The notes under the pieces were generated by a model that was not told where the DNA came from, searched no databases, and saw only the letters and a program-made list of their open reading frames with translations. A DNA stretch of 6,294 bases from Lysobacterales bacterium (GTDB taxonomy: Bacteria > Pseudomonadota > Gammaproteobacteria > Xanthomonadales > Rhodanobacteraceae), in NCBI GenBank assembly GCA_013298265.1, contig JAAFHE010000251.1, positions 1-6,294 on the forward strand, read 5' to 3'. Below are positions 1 through 6,294 of the stretch, piece after piece; the first letter of the stretch is position 1, and each line of letters opens with the position of its first letter. Made by a program: the position numbers and the translations under genes.

Positions 1-1611
1 GAGGCGGATCGCGTCCTCGTCGTGCTCGACCACGATCTCGGCAACACCGTGATCGTGGTCGAGCACGTACATGACGCCGACGAGGCCCGCGCCGATCTGG
101 CTGGCCAGGCGGATGCGCTGCGCTTCGCCGCCGGACAGCGAGTCGGCCTGCCGATCCAGGGTCAGGTAGTCCAGGCCCACATCGACGAGGAAGCGCAGAC
201 GCTCACGGATTTCCTTGACGATCTTGGTCGCGATCTCGCCGCGCCAGCCGGCCAGCGTGAGCTTCTGGAAGAAATCGAGTGACTGGTCGATCGGCAGCGC
301 GGTCAACGTCGACAGGTTGCTTTCGGCGACGAACACGTTGCGCGCCGAGCGGTTCAGGCGCTGGCCGCCGCAGTCGGGGCAGGGCTGCCCGCTGATGAAC
401 TTGGCCAGTTCCTCGCGCACGGCCGGCGACTCGGTTTCCTTGTAGCGGCGCTCGAGGTTGTTGACGATGCCTTCGAAGCGGTGCTTGCGCGTGACGTTGC
501 CGCCGGCATCGGTCAGATAGCGGAACGTGACGACGTCCTCGCCGGAACCATACAACACGGCCTTCTGGTTCGCCTTGGACAGTTTTTCCCAGGGCGTGTC
601 GATGTCGAAGCCGTAGTGCTTGGCCAGCGAAAGTATCAATTGGAAATAGTATGCATTGCGCCGGTCCCAGCCGCGCACCGCGCCGGCGGCGAGGCTGTGC
701 TCGGGATGCACGACGATACGGGCCGGATCGAAGAACTGGCTGACGCCGAGGCCGTCGCAGCTTGGGCACGCGCCCAGGGGCGAATTGAACGAAAACAGGC
801 GCGGTTCCAATTCCGGTAGCGAGTAGTCGCAGACCGGACAGGAGAAGCGCGACGAATACAGGGTTTCCGGCGTGTCGGCGGCGTCGATGTCGGCGACCAG
901 CACGAGACCGTCACCGAGGCGCAGCGCCGTCTCGAAGGATTCGGCCAGCCGCTGCTTGAGATCGTCCTTGGGCCGGAAGCGGTCGACCACGACTTCGATC
1001 GTATGCTTCTGACGCAGGGCCAGCGCGGGTACCGCATCAAGCTCGTACACGGTGCCGTTAACGCGGGCGCGCACGAAACCCTGGGCACGTAGCTGTTCGA
1101 ACACCTGCACATGTTCGCCCTTGCGTTCGCGTACGACGGGGGCGAGCAGCATGTAGCGGTGGTCCGGCTTCAGGGCCAGGGTAGCGTCGACCATCTGGCT
1201 CACGGTCTGCGCTTCGAGCGGAATGCCGTGGTCGGGACAGCGCGGCGTGCCGACGCGGGCGAACAGCAAACGCAGGTAGTCGTAGATCTCCGTGATCGTG
1301 CCGACAGTCGAGCGCGGGTTGTGCGAAGTCGACTTCTGTTCGATCGAAATCGCCGGCGACAGGCCTTCGATGTGATCGACGTCGGGTTTTTCCATCACGG
1401 ACAGGAACTGACGCGCATAGGCCGACAGCGACTCGACATAGCGGCGCTGACCTTCGGCGTAGATGGTGTCGAACGCGAGCGACGACTTGCCCGAACCCGA
1501 CAGCCCGGTGATCACGATCAGGCTGTCGCGCGGCAGGTCCAGATCGATGTTCTTGAGATTGTGTGTGCGCGCGCCGCGTATGCGGATCGTGTCCATCTGG
1601 GGTTTGGGCAT
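1..1611 (-). CDS. uvrA: UvrA, excinuclease ABC subunit A (5' 537 codons; cut by the left window edge; internal rearrangement near the edge)
   Basis: UvrA is the damage-recognition ATPase of nucleotide excision repair; it dimerises and loads UvrB on DNA lesions. The minus-strand frame is open from the ATG at 1611 to base 1. Visible landmarks are [12 protein letters not shown] (13-24), Walker [10 protein letters not shown] (36-44), the conserved [20 protein letters not shown] stretch, zinc module 1 (C258-x2-C261-x20-C282-x2-C285), a further CPDCGGQRL motif, and the ABC signature [14 protein letters not shown] (from 492). The text is normal up to VMYVLD (D518). The expected EPSIGLHQRDN Walker B/D-loop block is then replaced by HDHGVAEI before [11 protein letters not shown] resumes (527-537), in frame. 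The Walker B glutamate is therefore missing, so nucleotide-binding site 1 is probably non-functional if the sequence is real. Start: ATG at 1611 or ATG at 1596, the latter aligning with the E. coli N-terminus; neither has a clear Shine-Dalgarno. It is transcribed divergently from rplU. Gene identity is certain; integrity is in doubt. Confidence 0.95.
   Translation of the reverse strand, partial: MPKPQMDTIRIRGARTHNLKNIDLDLPRDSLIVITGLSGSGKSSLAFDTIYAEGQRRYVESLSAYARQFLSVMEKPDVDHIEGLSPAISIEQKSTSHNPRSTVGTITEIYDYLRLLFARVGTPRCPDHGIPLEAQTVSQMVDATLALKPDHRYMLLAPVVRERKGEHVQVFEQLRAQGFVRARVNGTVYELDAVPALALRQKHTIEVVVDRFRPKDDLKQRLAESFETALRLGDGLVLVADIDAADTPETLYSSRFSCPVCDYSLPELEPRLFSFNSPLGACPSCDGLGVSQFFDPARIVVHPEHSLAAGAVRGWDRRNAYYFQLILSLAKHYGFDIDTPWEKLSKANQKAVLYGSGEDVVTFRYLTDAGGNVTRKHRFEGIVNNLERRYKETESPAVREELAKFISGQPCPDCGGQRLNRSARNVFVAESNLSTLTALPIDQSLDFFQKLTLAGWRGEIATKIVKEIRERLRFLVDVGLDYLTLDRQADSLSGGEAQRIRLASQIGAGLVGVMYVLDHDHGVAEIVVEHDEDAIRL
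21..67. repeat. 47-nt quasi-palindrome inside uvrA carrying an inverted copy of the [11 protein letters not shown] coding segment
   Basis: The arms at 21-37 and 51-67 are perfect 17-bp reverse complements (CGTGCTCGACCACGATC / GATCGTGGTCGAGCACG). One mismatch and three more pairs (39-41 with 47-49) leave a 5-nt centre. On the plus strand, 34-66 reads [11 protein letters not shown]. That is the peptide UvrA normally carries just before DEDAIR, but uvrA lies on the minus strand. The minus strand encodes VVEH again from the left arm, so this short sequence is present once in each orientation. Either a local template switch or a chimeric assembly could produce this. Confidence 0.9.
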
Positions 1612-1817
1612 GGGGGTCAGCGAAGTAGTATGCGCCGCGCCGGGTCGGCGGCGCGTGACAGGTGAGGGCGACACGACGGGAATCCAATCAGGGCAAGAAC
1701 GAACCTATAGAACTGAATGCGGACAGATTCCGCCCTGATTTGAACAATCGGCGGTGAGGGGCGCTTCGCTTGAACTGAGCGTCGCGAGGCCTGGCTTGCG
1801 TCAGGCCCGCTTACGAA
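1612..1817. other. Divergent intergenic region between uvrA and the rplU promoter
   Basis: No convincing gene lies here. I found no good sigma70 promoter for uvrA on the minus strand. The nearest candidate is a CATACT hexamer (1632-1627 on the minus strand) without a -35 partner, which would give a leader of about 9 nt. There is no CTGT-N8-ACAG LexA box. A 9-bp inverted repeat (AATCAGGGC at 1686-1694, GCCCTGATT at 1732-1740; 37-nt spacer) and a 6-bp hairpin (GGCCTG 1788-1793, CAGGCC 1802-1807; 8-nt loop) are the only structured elements seen. Neither has a T-run, so neither looks like an intrinsic terminator. Confidence 0.6.
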
Positions 1818-1846
1818 TTGACCAGGATCGCCAAAGCCGTTATCCT
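1818..1846 (+). promoter_or_regulatory. Sigma70-type promoter of rplU-rpmA
   Basis: A -35 box TTGACC (1818-1823), an exact 17-nt spacer and a -10 box TATCCT (1841-1846) predict a start site near 1853. This leaves an untranslated leader of about 64 nt before the rplU ATG at 1917. It is one of the two best promoter matches in the window. The leader contains a small hairpin (CAGGC 1866-1870 / GCCTG 1881-1885) that could be a control element; this is inference. Confidence 0.75.
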
Positions 1847-1916
1847 CGCGCGCCCCAAAAAGGGACAGGCTTACGTTCATGCCTGGCTACAGCAGAATAA
1901 CTACAGAGGAATTCCC

Positions 1917-2231
1917 ATGTACGCAGTCATCGTCACTGGCGGTAAGCAATACCGCGTGATGAAGGGTGAGACCATCCGCGTCGAGCTGCTCAAGGCCGAC
2001 GTCGACTCCACCTTTACCTTCGACCAGGTCTTGCTGGTCGGCGAAGGCGATTCGATCAATATCGGCGGCCCGCTGCTCGGCGGCGCGTCGGTCACCGCCA
2101 CCGTGAAGAAGCACGGTCGCGCCGACAAGATCCGCATCGTCAAATTCCGCCGCCGCAAGCATTTCCGCAAGGAAACCGGTCACCGTCAGCATTTCACCGA
2201 AGTCGAGATCACCGGCATCACCGCCGGCTGA
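1917..2231 (+). CDS. rplU: Large ribosomal subunit protein bL21
   Basis: bL21 is a 50S protein that binds 23S rRNA. The 104-residue product has the usual family length and begins [14 protein letters not shown], the L21 hallmark. It continues with [17 protein letters not shown] in the middle and a basic RNA-binding segment [20 protein letters not shown] (about 76-95), ending VEITGITAG. The frame stays open 33 codons upstream to a TTG at 1818, but that TTG is the -35 box. The ATG at 1917 has a strong Shine-Dalgarno, AGAGGA (1905-1910), 6 nt upstream and matches the family N-terminus. It is the first gene of a two-gene unit with rpmA, 18 nt downstream, and lies behind the promoter at 1818-1846. 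No unusual features; identification is secure. Confidence 0.98.
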   Translation: MYAVIVTGGKQYRVMKGETIRVELLKADVDSTFTFDQVLLVGEGDSINIGGPLLGGASVTATVKKHGRADKIRIVKFRRRKHFRKETGHRQHFTEVEITGITAG

Positions 2232-2249
2232 ATCTGAGGAGCAGCAGTC

Positions 2250-2507
2250 ATGGCATCAAAGAAGGGCGTAGGCTCAAGTCGTAACGGCCGCGATTCGAAT
2301 CCGAAGTATCTCGGCGTCAAGGTCTATGGTGGCGAAGCCATCAATGCCGGCAACATCATCATTCGCCAGCGCGGCACCCAGTTCCATCCGGGTACCGGCG
2401 TCGGCCTGGGGCGCGACCACACCATCTTTGCGCTGATTGACGGCAAGGTGGAGTTCGCGGTCAAGGGTCCGAAGAGCCGCCGCACGATCAGCGTCGTTCC
2501 GGCCTGA
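2250..2507 (+). CDS. rpmA: Large ribosomal subunit protein bL27
   Basis: bL27 is a small 50S protein whose flexible N-terminus reaches the peptidyl-transferase centre. The product is 85 residues, the normal length. It shows the conserved RNGRDS motif (residues 12-17), [47 protein letters not shown] and a basic C-terminal [11 protein letters not shown]. The N-terminus is [15 protein letters not shown] rather than the MAHKK form of E. coli, a minor variation. TGAGGAG (2235-2241) provides a strong Shine-Dalgarno 8 nt before the ATG. It is co-transcribed with rplU (18-nt gap), the usual rplU-rpmA arrangement, and is followed 24 nt later by a strong terminator that separates it from obgE. Confidence 0.98.
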   Translation: MASKKGVGSSRNGRDSNPKYLGVKVYGGEAINAGNIIIRQRGTQFHPGTGVGLGRDHTIFALIDGKVEFAVKGPKSRRTISVVPA

Positions 2508-2531
2508 TCCTCGCAGCACACGATGACGCAG

Positions 2532-2560
2532 AAGCCCCGCTCTGGCGGGGCTTTTGTTTT
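2532..2560 (+). terminator. Rho-independent terminator of rplU-rpmA
   Basis: A 9-bp GC-rich stem, AAGCCCCGC (2532-2540) and GCGGGGCTT (2545-2553), with a TCTG tetraloop is followed by a T-rich tail through 2560 (CTTTTGTTTT at 2551-2560). It lies 24 nt after the rpmA stop, in the right orientation. Confidence 0.92.
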
Positions 2561-3760
<1,200 letters not shown>

Positions 3761-3772
3761 AGAGGGTGAGGG

Positions 3773-3820
3773 AGTGAGAAATGAGCGAGTCCGGTGTTGG
3801 GTACCTACTCGTTTCTCACT
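3773..3820. repeat. Long imperfect inverted repeat between obgE and rpsT
   Basis: AGTGAGAAA (3773-3781) pairs with TTTCTCACT (3812-3820). After a 4-nt bulge (TGAG), CGAGT (3786-3790) pairs with ACTCG (3807-3811), then GGT (3793-3795) with ACC (3803-3805), closing a 7-nt loop. This gives about 17 base pairs of interrupted stem. Base composition differs from the GC-rich genes: purine-rich left arm, pyrimidine-rich right arm. No T-run follows, so it is not a standard terminator. It may be a dispersed intergenic repeat or an mRNA 3'-end stabiliser; this is inference. Confidence 0.7.
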
Positions 3821-3863
3821 TCTCTAAACTCATTGCCTAGCTCAATCGCCTGATTCCAGCCAC

Positions 3864-3890
3864 AAAAAAAGCCGGCTTGCGCCGGCTTTT
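3864..3890. terminator. Bidirectional terminator shared by obgE (+) and rpsT (-)
   Basis: AAAAGCCGGC (3867-3876) and GCCGGCTTTT (3881-3890) form a 10-bp stem around a 4-nt loop, TTGC. Seven A's on the left (3864-3870) become a seven-U tail on the minus strand, suiting rpsT, whose stop codon is 25 nt away. Four T's on the right give a weaker tail for obgE on the plus strand. Placement between convergent genes supports a shared role. Confidence 0.9.
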
Positions 3891-3915
3891 CATTGCAGCC
3901 TGTTTCAATCGCAGA

Positions 3916-4179
3916 TCAGGCGAGTGCCTTGATATGGTTGGTCAGGCGGCTCTTGTGACGGTTGGCTTTGTTCTTGTGGATCAGGCCACGGCTGCCGTAG
4001 CGATCCATGATGGGCTCGGCGACCTTGTAAGCGGCTTCGGCGCCAGCCTTGTCCTTCGATTCGATGGCCTTTACGACCTTCTTGATTGCCGTGCGCAGCA
4101 TGGAGCGGGCACTGACGTTGCGCTGACGGCGCACTTCAGACTGCTTCGCACGCTTCTTTGCGGATTTGATATTGGCCAA
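3916..4179 (-). CDS. rpsT: Small ribosomal subunit protein bS20, UUG start
   Basis: bS20 is a basic primary 16S rRNA-binding protein of the 30S subunit. The product is 87 residues, the family length. It begins (M)[20 protein letters not shown] and ends in the conserved [22 protein letters not shown] region, with the lysine/arginine-rich helices typical of S20. The frame extends upstream to an ATG at 4248, but that ATG lies inside the -35 region of the promoter and the extension does not match S20. The correct start is the TTG at 4179, with Shine-Dalgarno TGGAG 7 nt upstream. E. coli rpsT also starts with UUG, where the weak start is part of its autogenous translational control; a similar role here is inference. 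It is convergent with obgE and divergent from murJ, with its own promoter at 4220-4248. Confidence 0.97.
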   Translation of the reverse strand: MANIKSAKKRAKQSEVRRQRNVSARSMLRTAIKKVVKAIESKDKAGAEAAYKVAEPIMDRYGSRGLIHKNKANRHKSRLTNHIKALA

Positions 4180-4219
4180 GGTAAGACTCCAGACGCACGA
4201 CTTTGGAAAAAGACGCGCG

Positions 4220-4248
4220 AGTTTAAGGATGATGTCCGGCCGCGTCAA
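4220..4248 (-). promoter_or_regulatory. Sigma70-type promoter of rpsT
   Basis: On the minus strand, TTGACG (4248-4243), an exact 17-nt spacer and TAAACT (4225-4220) form a strong promoter match. The predicted start site near 4213 gives a leader of about 34 nt before the UUG at 4179. Confidence 0.78.
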
Positions 4249-4300
4249 CCGCGCGGTCGGGAAAGTTCCCGCGACGCTGGGGCGCCGGGCATGGGTGGCC

Positions 4301-4306
4301 TAGAAT
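4301..4306 (+). promoter_or_regulatory. Candidate -10 element for murJ
   Basis: TAGAAT (4301-4306) is a good -10 hexamer, but the -35 position 17 nt upstream reads TGGGGC (4278-4283), a poor match. The start site would fall near 4313. That leaves either a leader of about 60 nt to the GTG at 4373, or almost no leader to the in-frame GTG at 4316. Confidence 0.4.
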
Positions 4307-4372
4307 AGAACGCTTGTGCCCGCCGCCCGGACCCGCCGCAGCGGGCAGCCAGCGAGGGATGGAGTCCTGCGT

Positions 4373-5980
4373 GTGAAAGCCCCGAGTCTGCTGCGTTCCC
4401 TCATGTCCTTCAGCGGCATGACCTTCATCTCGCGCCTGCTCGGACTGGCGCGCGAAGTGGCCATGTCGGCAGCGTTCGGTGCCGGCATGGTAACCGACGC
4501 GTTCAACGTTGCGTTCCGTATTCCGAATTTCCTGCGCCGGCTGTTCGCCGAGGGTTCGTTCTCGCTGGCCTTCGTACCGGTGCTGACCGAGGTCAAGGAG
4601 AAAGAGTCCCCCGAAGCCCTGCGCGAATTGATCGCGCGCGCGGCCGGCACGCTCGGCGCGATCCTGCTCGTCGTCACCGCGATCGGCGTGCTCGGCGCGG
4701 ACTGGGTCGTGCGCCTGTTCGCCTCCGGCGCGGTCGACGAACCGGAGAAGTTCGCACTGACTGCGGACCTCCTGCGCGTGACCTTCCCGTTCCTGCTGTT
4801 CGTGTCGCTGACCGCGCTGGCCGGTGCCGTGCTCAATGCGTTCAACCGCTTCGCGCTGCCGGCGCTGACGCCGGTGATCCTCAATCTGTGCTGGATCGCC
4901 GGCGCGCTCTGGTTCGCACCGCATTTCGACGTGCCCATCATGGCGGTGGGCTGGGCGATCTTCGCGGCCGGCCTGCTGCAGTTGCTGTTCCTGCTGCCGG
5001 CCTTGCGCCGGCTCAACATGCTGGCCTGGCCGCGCTGGGGCTGGAGCCATCCGCAGGTCAAGCGCATTCGCCAGGTCATGCTGCCGACGCTGTTCGGTTC
5101 CTCGGTCGCCCAGATCAACCTGCTGCTGGACACCGTGATCGCGTCCTACCTGATCACCGGATCGCAGACCTGGCTGGGGCAGAGCGACCGTCTGCTCGAG
5201 TTCCCGCTTGGCCTGTTCGGGGTGGCGCTGGGCACCGTGATCCTGCCGAGCCTGTCACGCCACCATGTCAGCACTGACGCCGTAGCGTTTGCGCGCGCGC
5301 TCGACTGGGGGCTGCGCACGGCCTTGCTGATCGCGCTGCCGGCCATGCTCGGTCTGGTACTGCTGGCCGAGCCGCTCGTCGCCACCTTGTTCTTCCATGG
5401 CAAGTTCACGCCGCATGACGTGGCGATGGCCAGCCTGAGCCTGTCGGCGCTGAGCTTCGGCCTGCCGGCCTTCGTGCTGGTCAAGGTGGTCGCGCCGGCG
5501 TTCTACGCGCGCGGCGACACACGCACTCCCGTACGTGCCGGTGTGGTCGCGATGGTGGCGAACATGCTGATGAACCTGATCTTCGTCGCGGCGCTGTTCG
5601 CGTTGTGGCACCAGCCGGCGGACCTCGACGGCGGTTGGGTTGCCGCGCTCTCCCGCGTGCCGGGGTTGCATGTCGCGCTGGCGCTGGCGAGCGCGCTGGC
5701 CGGTTATCTCAATCTCGCCCAGCTCTGGCTGGCGCTGGCGCGCAGCGGCGTCTTCCAGCGCCAGGCGGGCTGGGCCAGGCACCTCTGGCGAGTGGGCCTG
5801 GCCTGCACGGCCATGTCTGCGGTGCTGCTGCTCGGACTGCGTTTTGCCGAGGGCTGGACGCAGATCCCGACCTGGCAGCGCATCGTCCAGCTGGGCGCCC
5901 TGGTCGTCGTCGGTGCCGGCGCCTACCTGCTGGCCCTGTTCGCCCAGGGTTTCCGCCTGCGCGAACTGCGTGCGCATTGA
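4373..5980 (+). CDS. murJ: MurJ, lipid II flippase (MviN family)
   Basis: MurJ is an inner-membrane MOP-superfamily transporter that flips lipid II to the periplasm for peptidoglycan synthesis. The product is 535 residues with many hydrophobic segments, consistent with the roughly 14 transmembrane helices of the family. Counting from this start, the positions corresponding to the essential E. coli residues are present: R21 and R27 (R18, R24) in MTFISRLLGLAREV, R55/R56 (R52/R53) in RIPNFLRRLFAEGSFSLAFVP, and R273 (R270) in SDRLLEFPLGLFGVALGT; D42 sits in TDAFNVAF. The chosen start is the GTG at 4373, with GGAG (4361-4364) 8 nt upstream, and it gives the usual short N-terminus. An in-frame GTG at 4316 would add 19 residues that do not resemble the family. 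ribF follows 49 nt downstream on the same strand. murJ next to rpsT and ribF is an arrangement I associate with xanthomonads. Confidence 0.96.
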   Translation: MKAPSLLRSLMSFSGMTFISRLLGLAREVAMSAAFGAGMVTDAFNVAFRIPNFLRRLFAEGSFSLAFVPVLTEVKEKESPEALRELIARAAGTLGAILLVVTAIGVLGADWVVRLFASGAVDEPEKFALTADLLRVTFPFLLFVSLTALAGAVLNAFNRFALPALTPVILNLCWIAGALWFAPHFDVPIMAVGWAIFAAGLLQLLFLLPALRRLNMLAWPRWGWSHPQVKRIRQVMLPTLFGSSVAQINLLLDTVIASYLITGSQTWLGQSDRLLEFPLGLFGVALGTVILPSLSRHHVSTDAVAFARALDWGLRTALLIALPAMLGLVLLAEPLVATLFFHGKFTPHDVAMASLSLSALSFGLPAFVLVKVVAPAFYARGDTRTPVRAGVVAMVANMLMNLIFVAALFALWHQPADLDGGWVAALSRVPGLHVALALASALAGYLNLAQLWLALARSGVFQRQAGWARHLWRVGLACTAMSAVLLLGLRFAEGWTQIPTWQRIVQLGALVVVGAGAYLLALFAQGFRLRELRAH

Positions 5981-6016
5981 CGCAATGGCCGTGATCCATC
6001 GTCCGGCGCCAGTCGC

Positions 6017-6022
6017 TATACT
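6017..6022 (+). promoter_or_regulatory. Candidate -10 element for ribF, possible leaderless transcript
   Basis: TATACT (6017-6022) is close to the consensus -10 and ends 7 nt before the ribF ATG at 6030, so a start site at the usual distance would fall on or next to the A of ATG. No good -35 hexamer is seen and ribF has no Shine-Dalgarno. An internal promoter giving leaderless ribF mRNA is possible, alongside read-through from murJ. Confidence 0.4.
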
Positions 6023-6029
6023 CCGGCCA

Positions 6030-6294
6030 ATGCATACGTTGTCCCGTGACGTCGCCGGCCCCGTGCTCGCGCCGCGCGGCAGCGTGGTCTGTATCGGCGC
6101 ATTCGACGGCGTACATCGCGGTCATCGCTATGTGCTCGACCACGTCTGCCGCCGCGCCGCCGAGTTGAATCTGGAACCGGCCGCCATCAGTTTCGAGCCG
6201 GTGCCGCGCGAATTTTTCGCGCGCGGCAGTCTGGCGCGCCTGTCATCGGCGCGCGACAAGATCGGGCACCTGTTCGAGGCCGGCGTCAGCCGTT
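6030..6294 (+). CDS. ribF: RibF, bifunctional riboflavin kinase / FAD synthetase (N-terminal 88 codons; cut by the right window edge)
   Basis: RibF phosphorylates riboflavin to FMN (C-terminal kinase domain) and adenylylates FMN to FAD (N-terminal nucleotidyltransferase domain). Only the start of the FAD synthetase domain lies in the window. GSVVCIGAFDGVHRGHRYVL carries the HxGH nucleotide-binding motif (H29-R-G-H32), and SFEPVPREFF (54-63) is the second conserved block, followed by ARLSSARDKIGHLFEAGVSR. The frame is open to the last base. Start: the ATG at 6030 gives 16 residues before the conserved core, as usual, but lacks a Shine-Dalgarno. It lies 49 nt downstream of murJ on the same strand. 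In many gammaproteobacteria ileS follows ribF; that lies outside this window. Confidence 0.95.
   Translation, partial: MHTLSRDVAGPVLAPRGSVVCIGAFDGVHRGHRYVLDHVCRRAAELNLEPAAISFEPVPREFFARGSLARLSSARDKIGHLFEAGVSR

Noticed and set aside
22..282. Plus-strand frame starting [14 protein letters not shown] as a separate gene
   Set aside because: Only its first residues resemble a protein, and they are the inverted UvrA segment; the rest is antisense to intact uvrA codons.
203..1687. Other minus- and plus-strand open frames within uvrA (e.g. 203-769, 1058-1687 minus; 1111-1665 plus)
   Set aside because: They are off-frame shadows in GC-rich DNA; the continuous UvrA frame with zinc and ABC motifs explains this DNA.
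1713..1726. CTGAATGCGGACAG as an SOS box
   Set aside because: The spacing is CTG-N8-CAG, two bases short of the LexA CTG-N10-CAG arrangement.
1788..1807. Hairpin upstream of rplU as an intrinsic terminator
   Set aside because: The stem is only 6 bp and no T-run follows on either strand.
1818..1916. N-terminal extension of L21 from the TTG at 1818
   Set aside because: That TTG is the -35 box of the promoter, and the L21 family begins at MYAVI with a Shine-Dalgarno at 1905-1910.
4223..5133. Two minus-strand frames of about 275 codons opposite murJ
   Set aside because: Low-complexity arginine/glutamine/alanine-rich shadows of a real membrane protein; murJ has conserved essential residues throughout.
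5255..5977. 240-codon minus-strand frame opposite the murJ 3' half
   Set aside because: Antisense shadow with no recognisable motif; its start and stop match no regulatory signal.

Overview
This GC-rich window (coding third positions are mostly G or C) looks like chromosomal core genome of a gammaproteobacterium, most likely of the Xanthomonadales/Lysobacterales. Three things suggest this: the wording of several proteins (the RibF N-terminus GSVVCIGAFDGVH and FEPVPREFF, and a short Obg without the long acidic tail of E. coli ObgE), the gene order uvrA / rplU-rpmA-obgE / rpsT / murJ-ribF, and the UUG start of rpsT. The assignment comes from remembered family features, not from a search.

Layout. 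Positions 1-1611 (minus) hold the first 537 codons of uvrA (excision-repair ATPase), running off the left edge. A 306-nt divergent intergenic region follows, with a clear sigma70-type promoter at 1818-1846 for rplU (L21) and rpmA (L27). A strong intrinsic terminator (2532-2560) closes that pair. After a 209-nt gap comes obgE (2717-3760), the GTPase for large-subunit maturation. An imperfect inverted repeat and a bidirectional terminator lie between obgE and the convergent rpsT (S20, 3916-4179 minus, UUG start, good promoter). Divergent from rpsT are murJ (lipid II flippase, GTG start) and, 49 nt further on, the first 88 codons of ribF, cut by the right edge.

Functionally this is a housekeeping block: ribosomal proteins of both subunits with a ribosome-assembly GTPase, a peptidoglycan precursor flippase, FAD/FMN synthesis and DNA repair. 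I saw no mobile element, CRISPR array, tRNA or rRNA, and no evidence of an undescribed multi-gene system.

The most unusual observation is inside uvrA, 21-67 nt from the left edge. A 47-nt quasi-palindrome replaces the expected segment between the Walker B strand (VLD) and [11 protein letters not shown]. Eleven residues of the normal UvrA text ([11 protein letters not shown]) are encoded there on the wrong strand, and about 21 codons are missing in frame, including the Walker B glutamate and the D-loop. This is either a template-switch mutation that cripples the first ATPase site or an assembly/amplification chimera.
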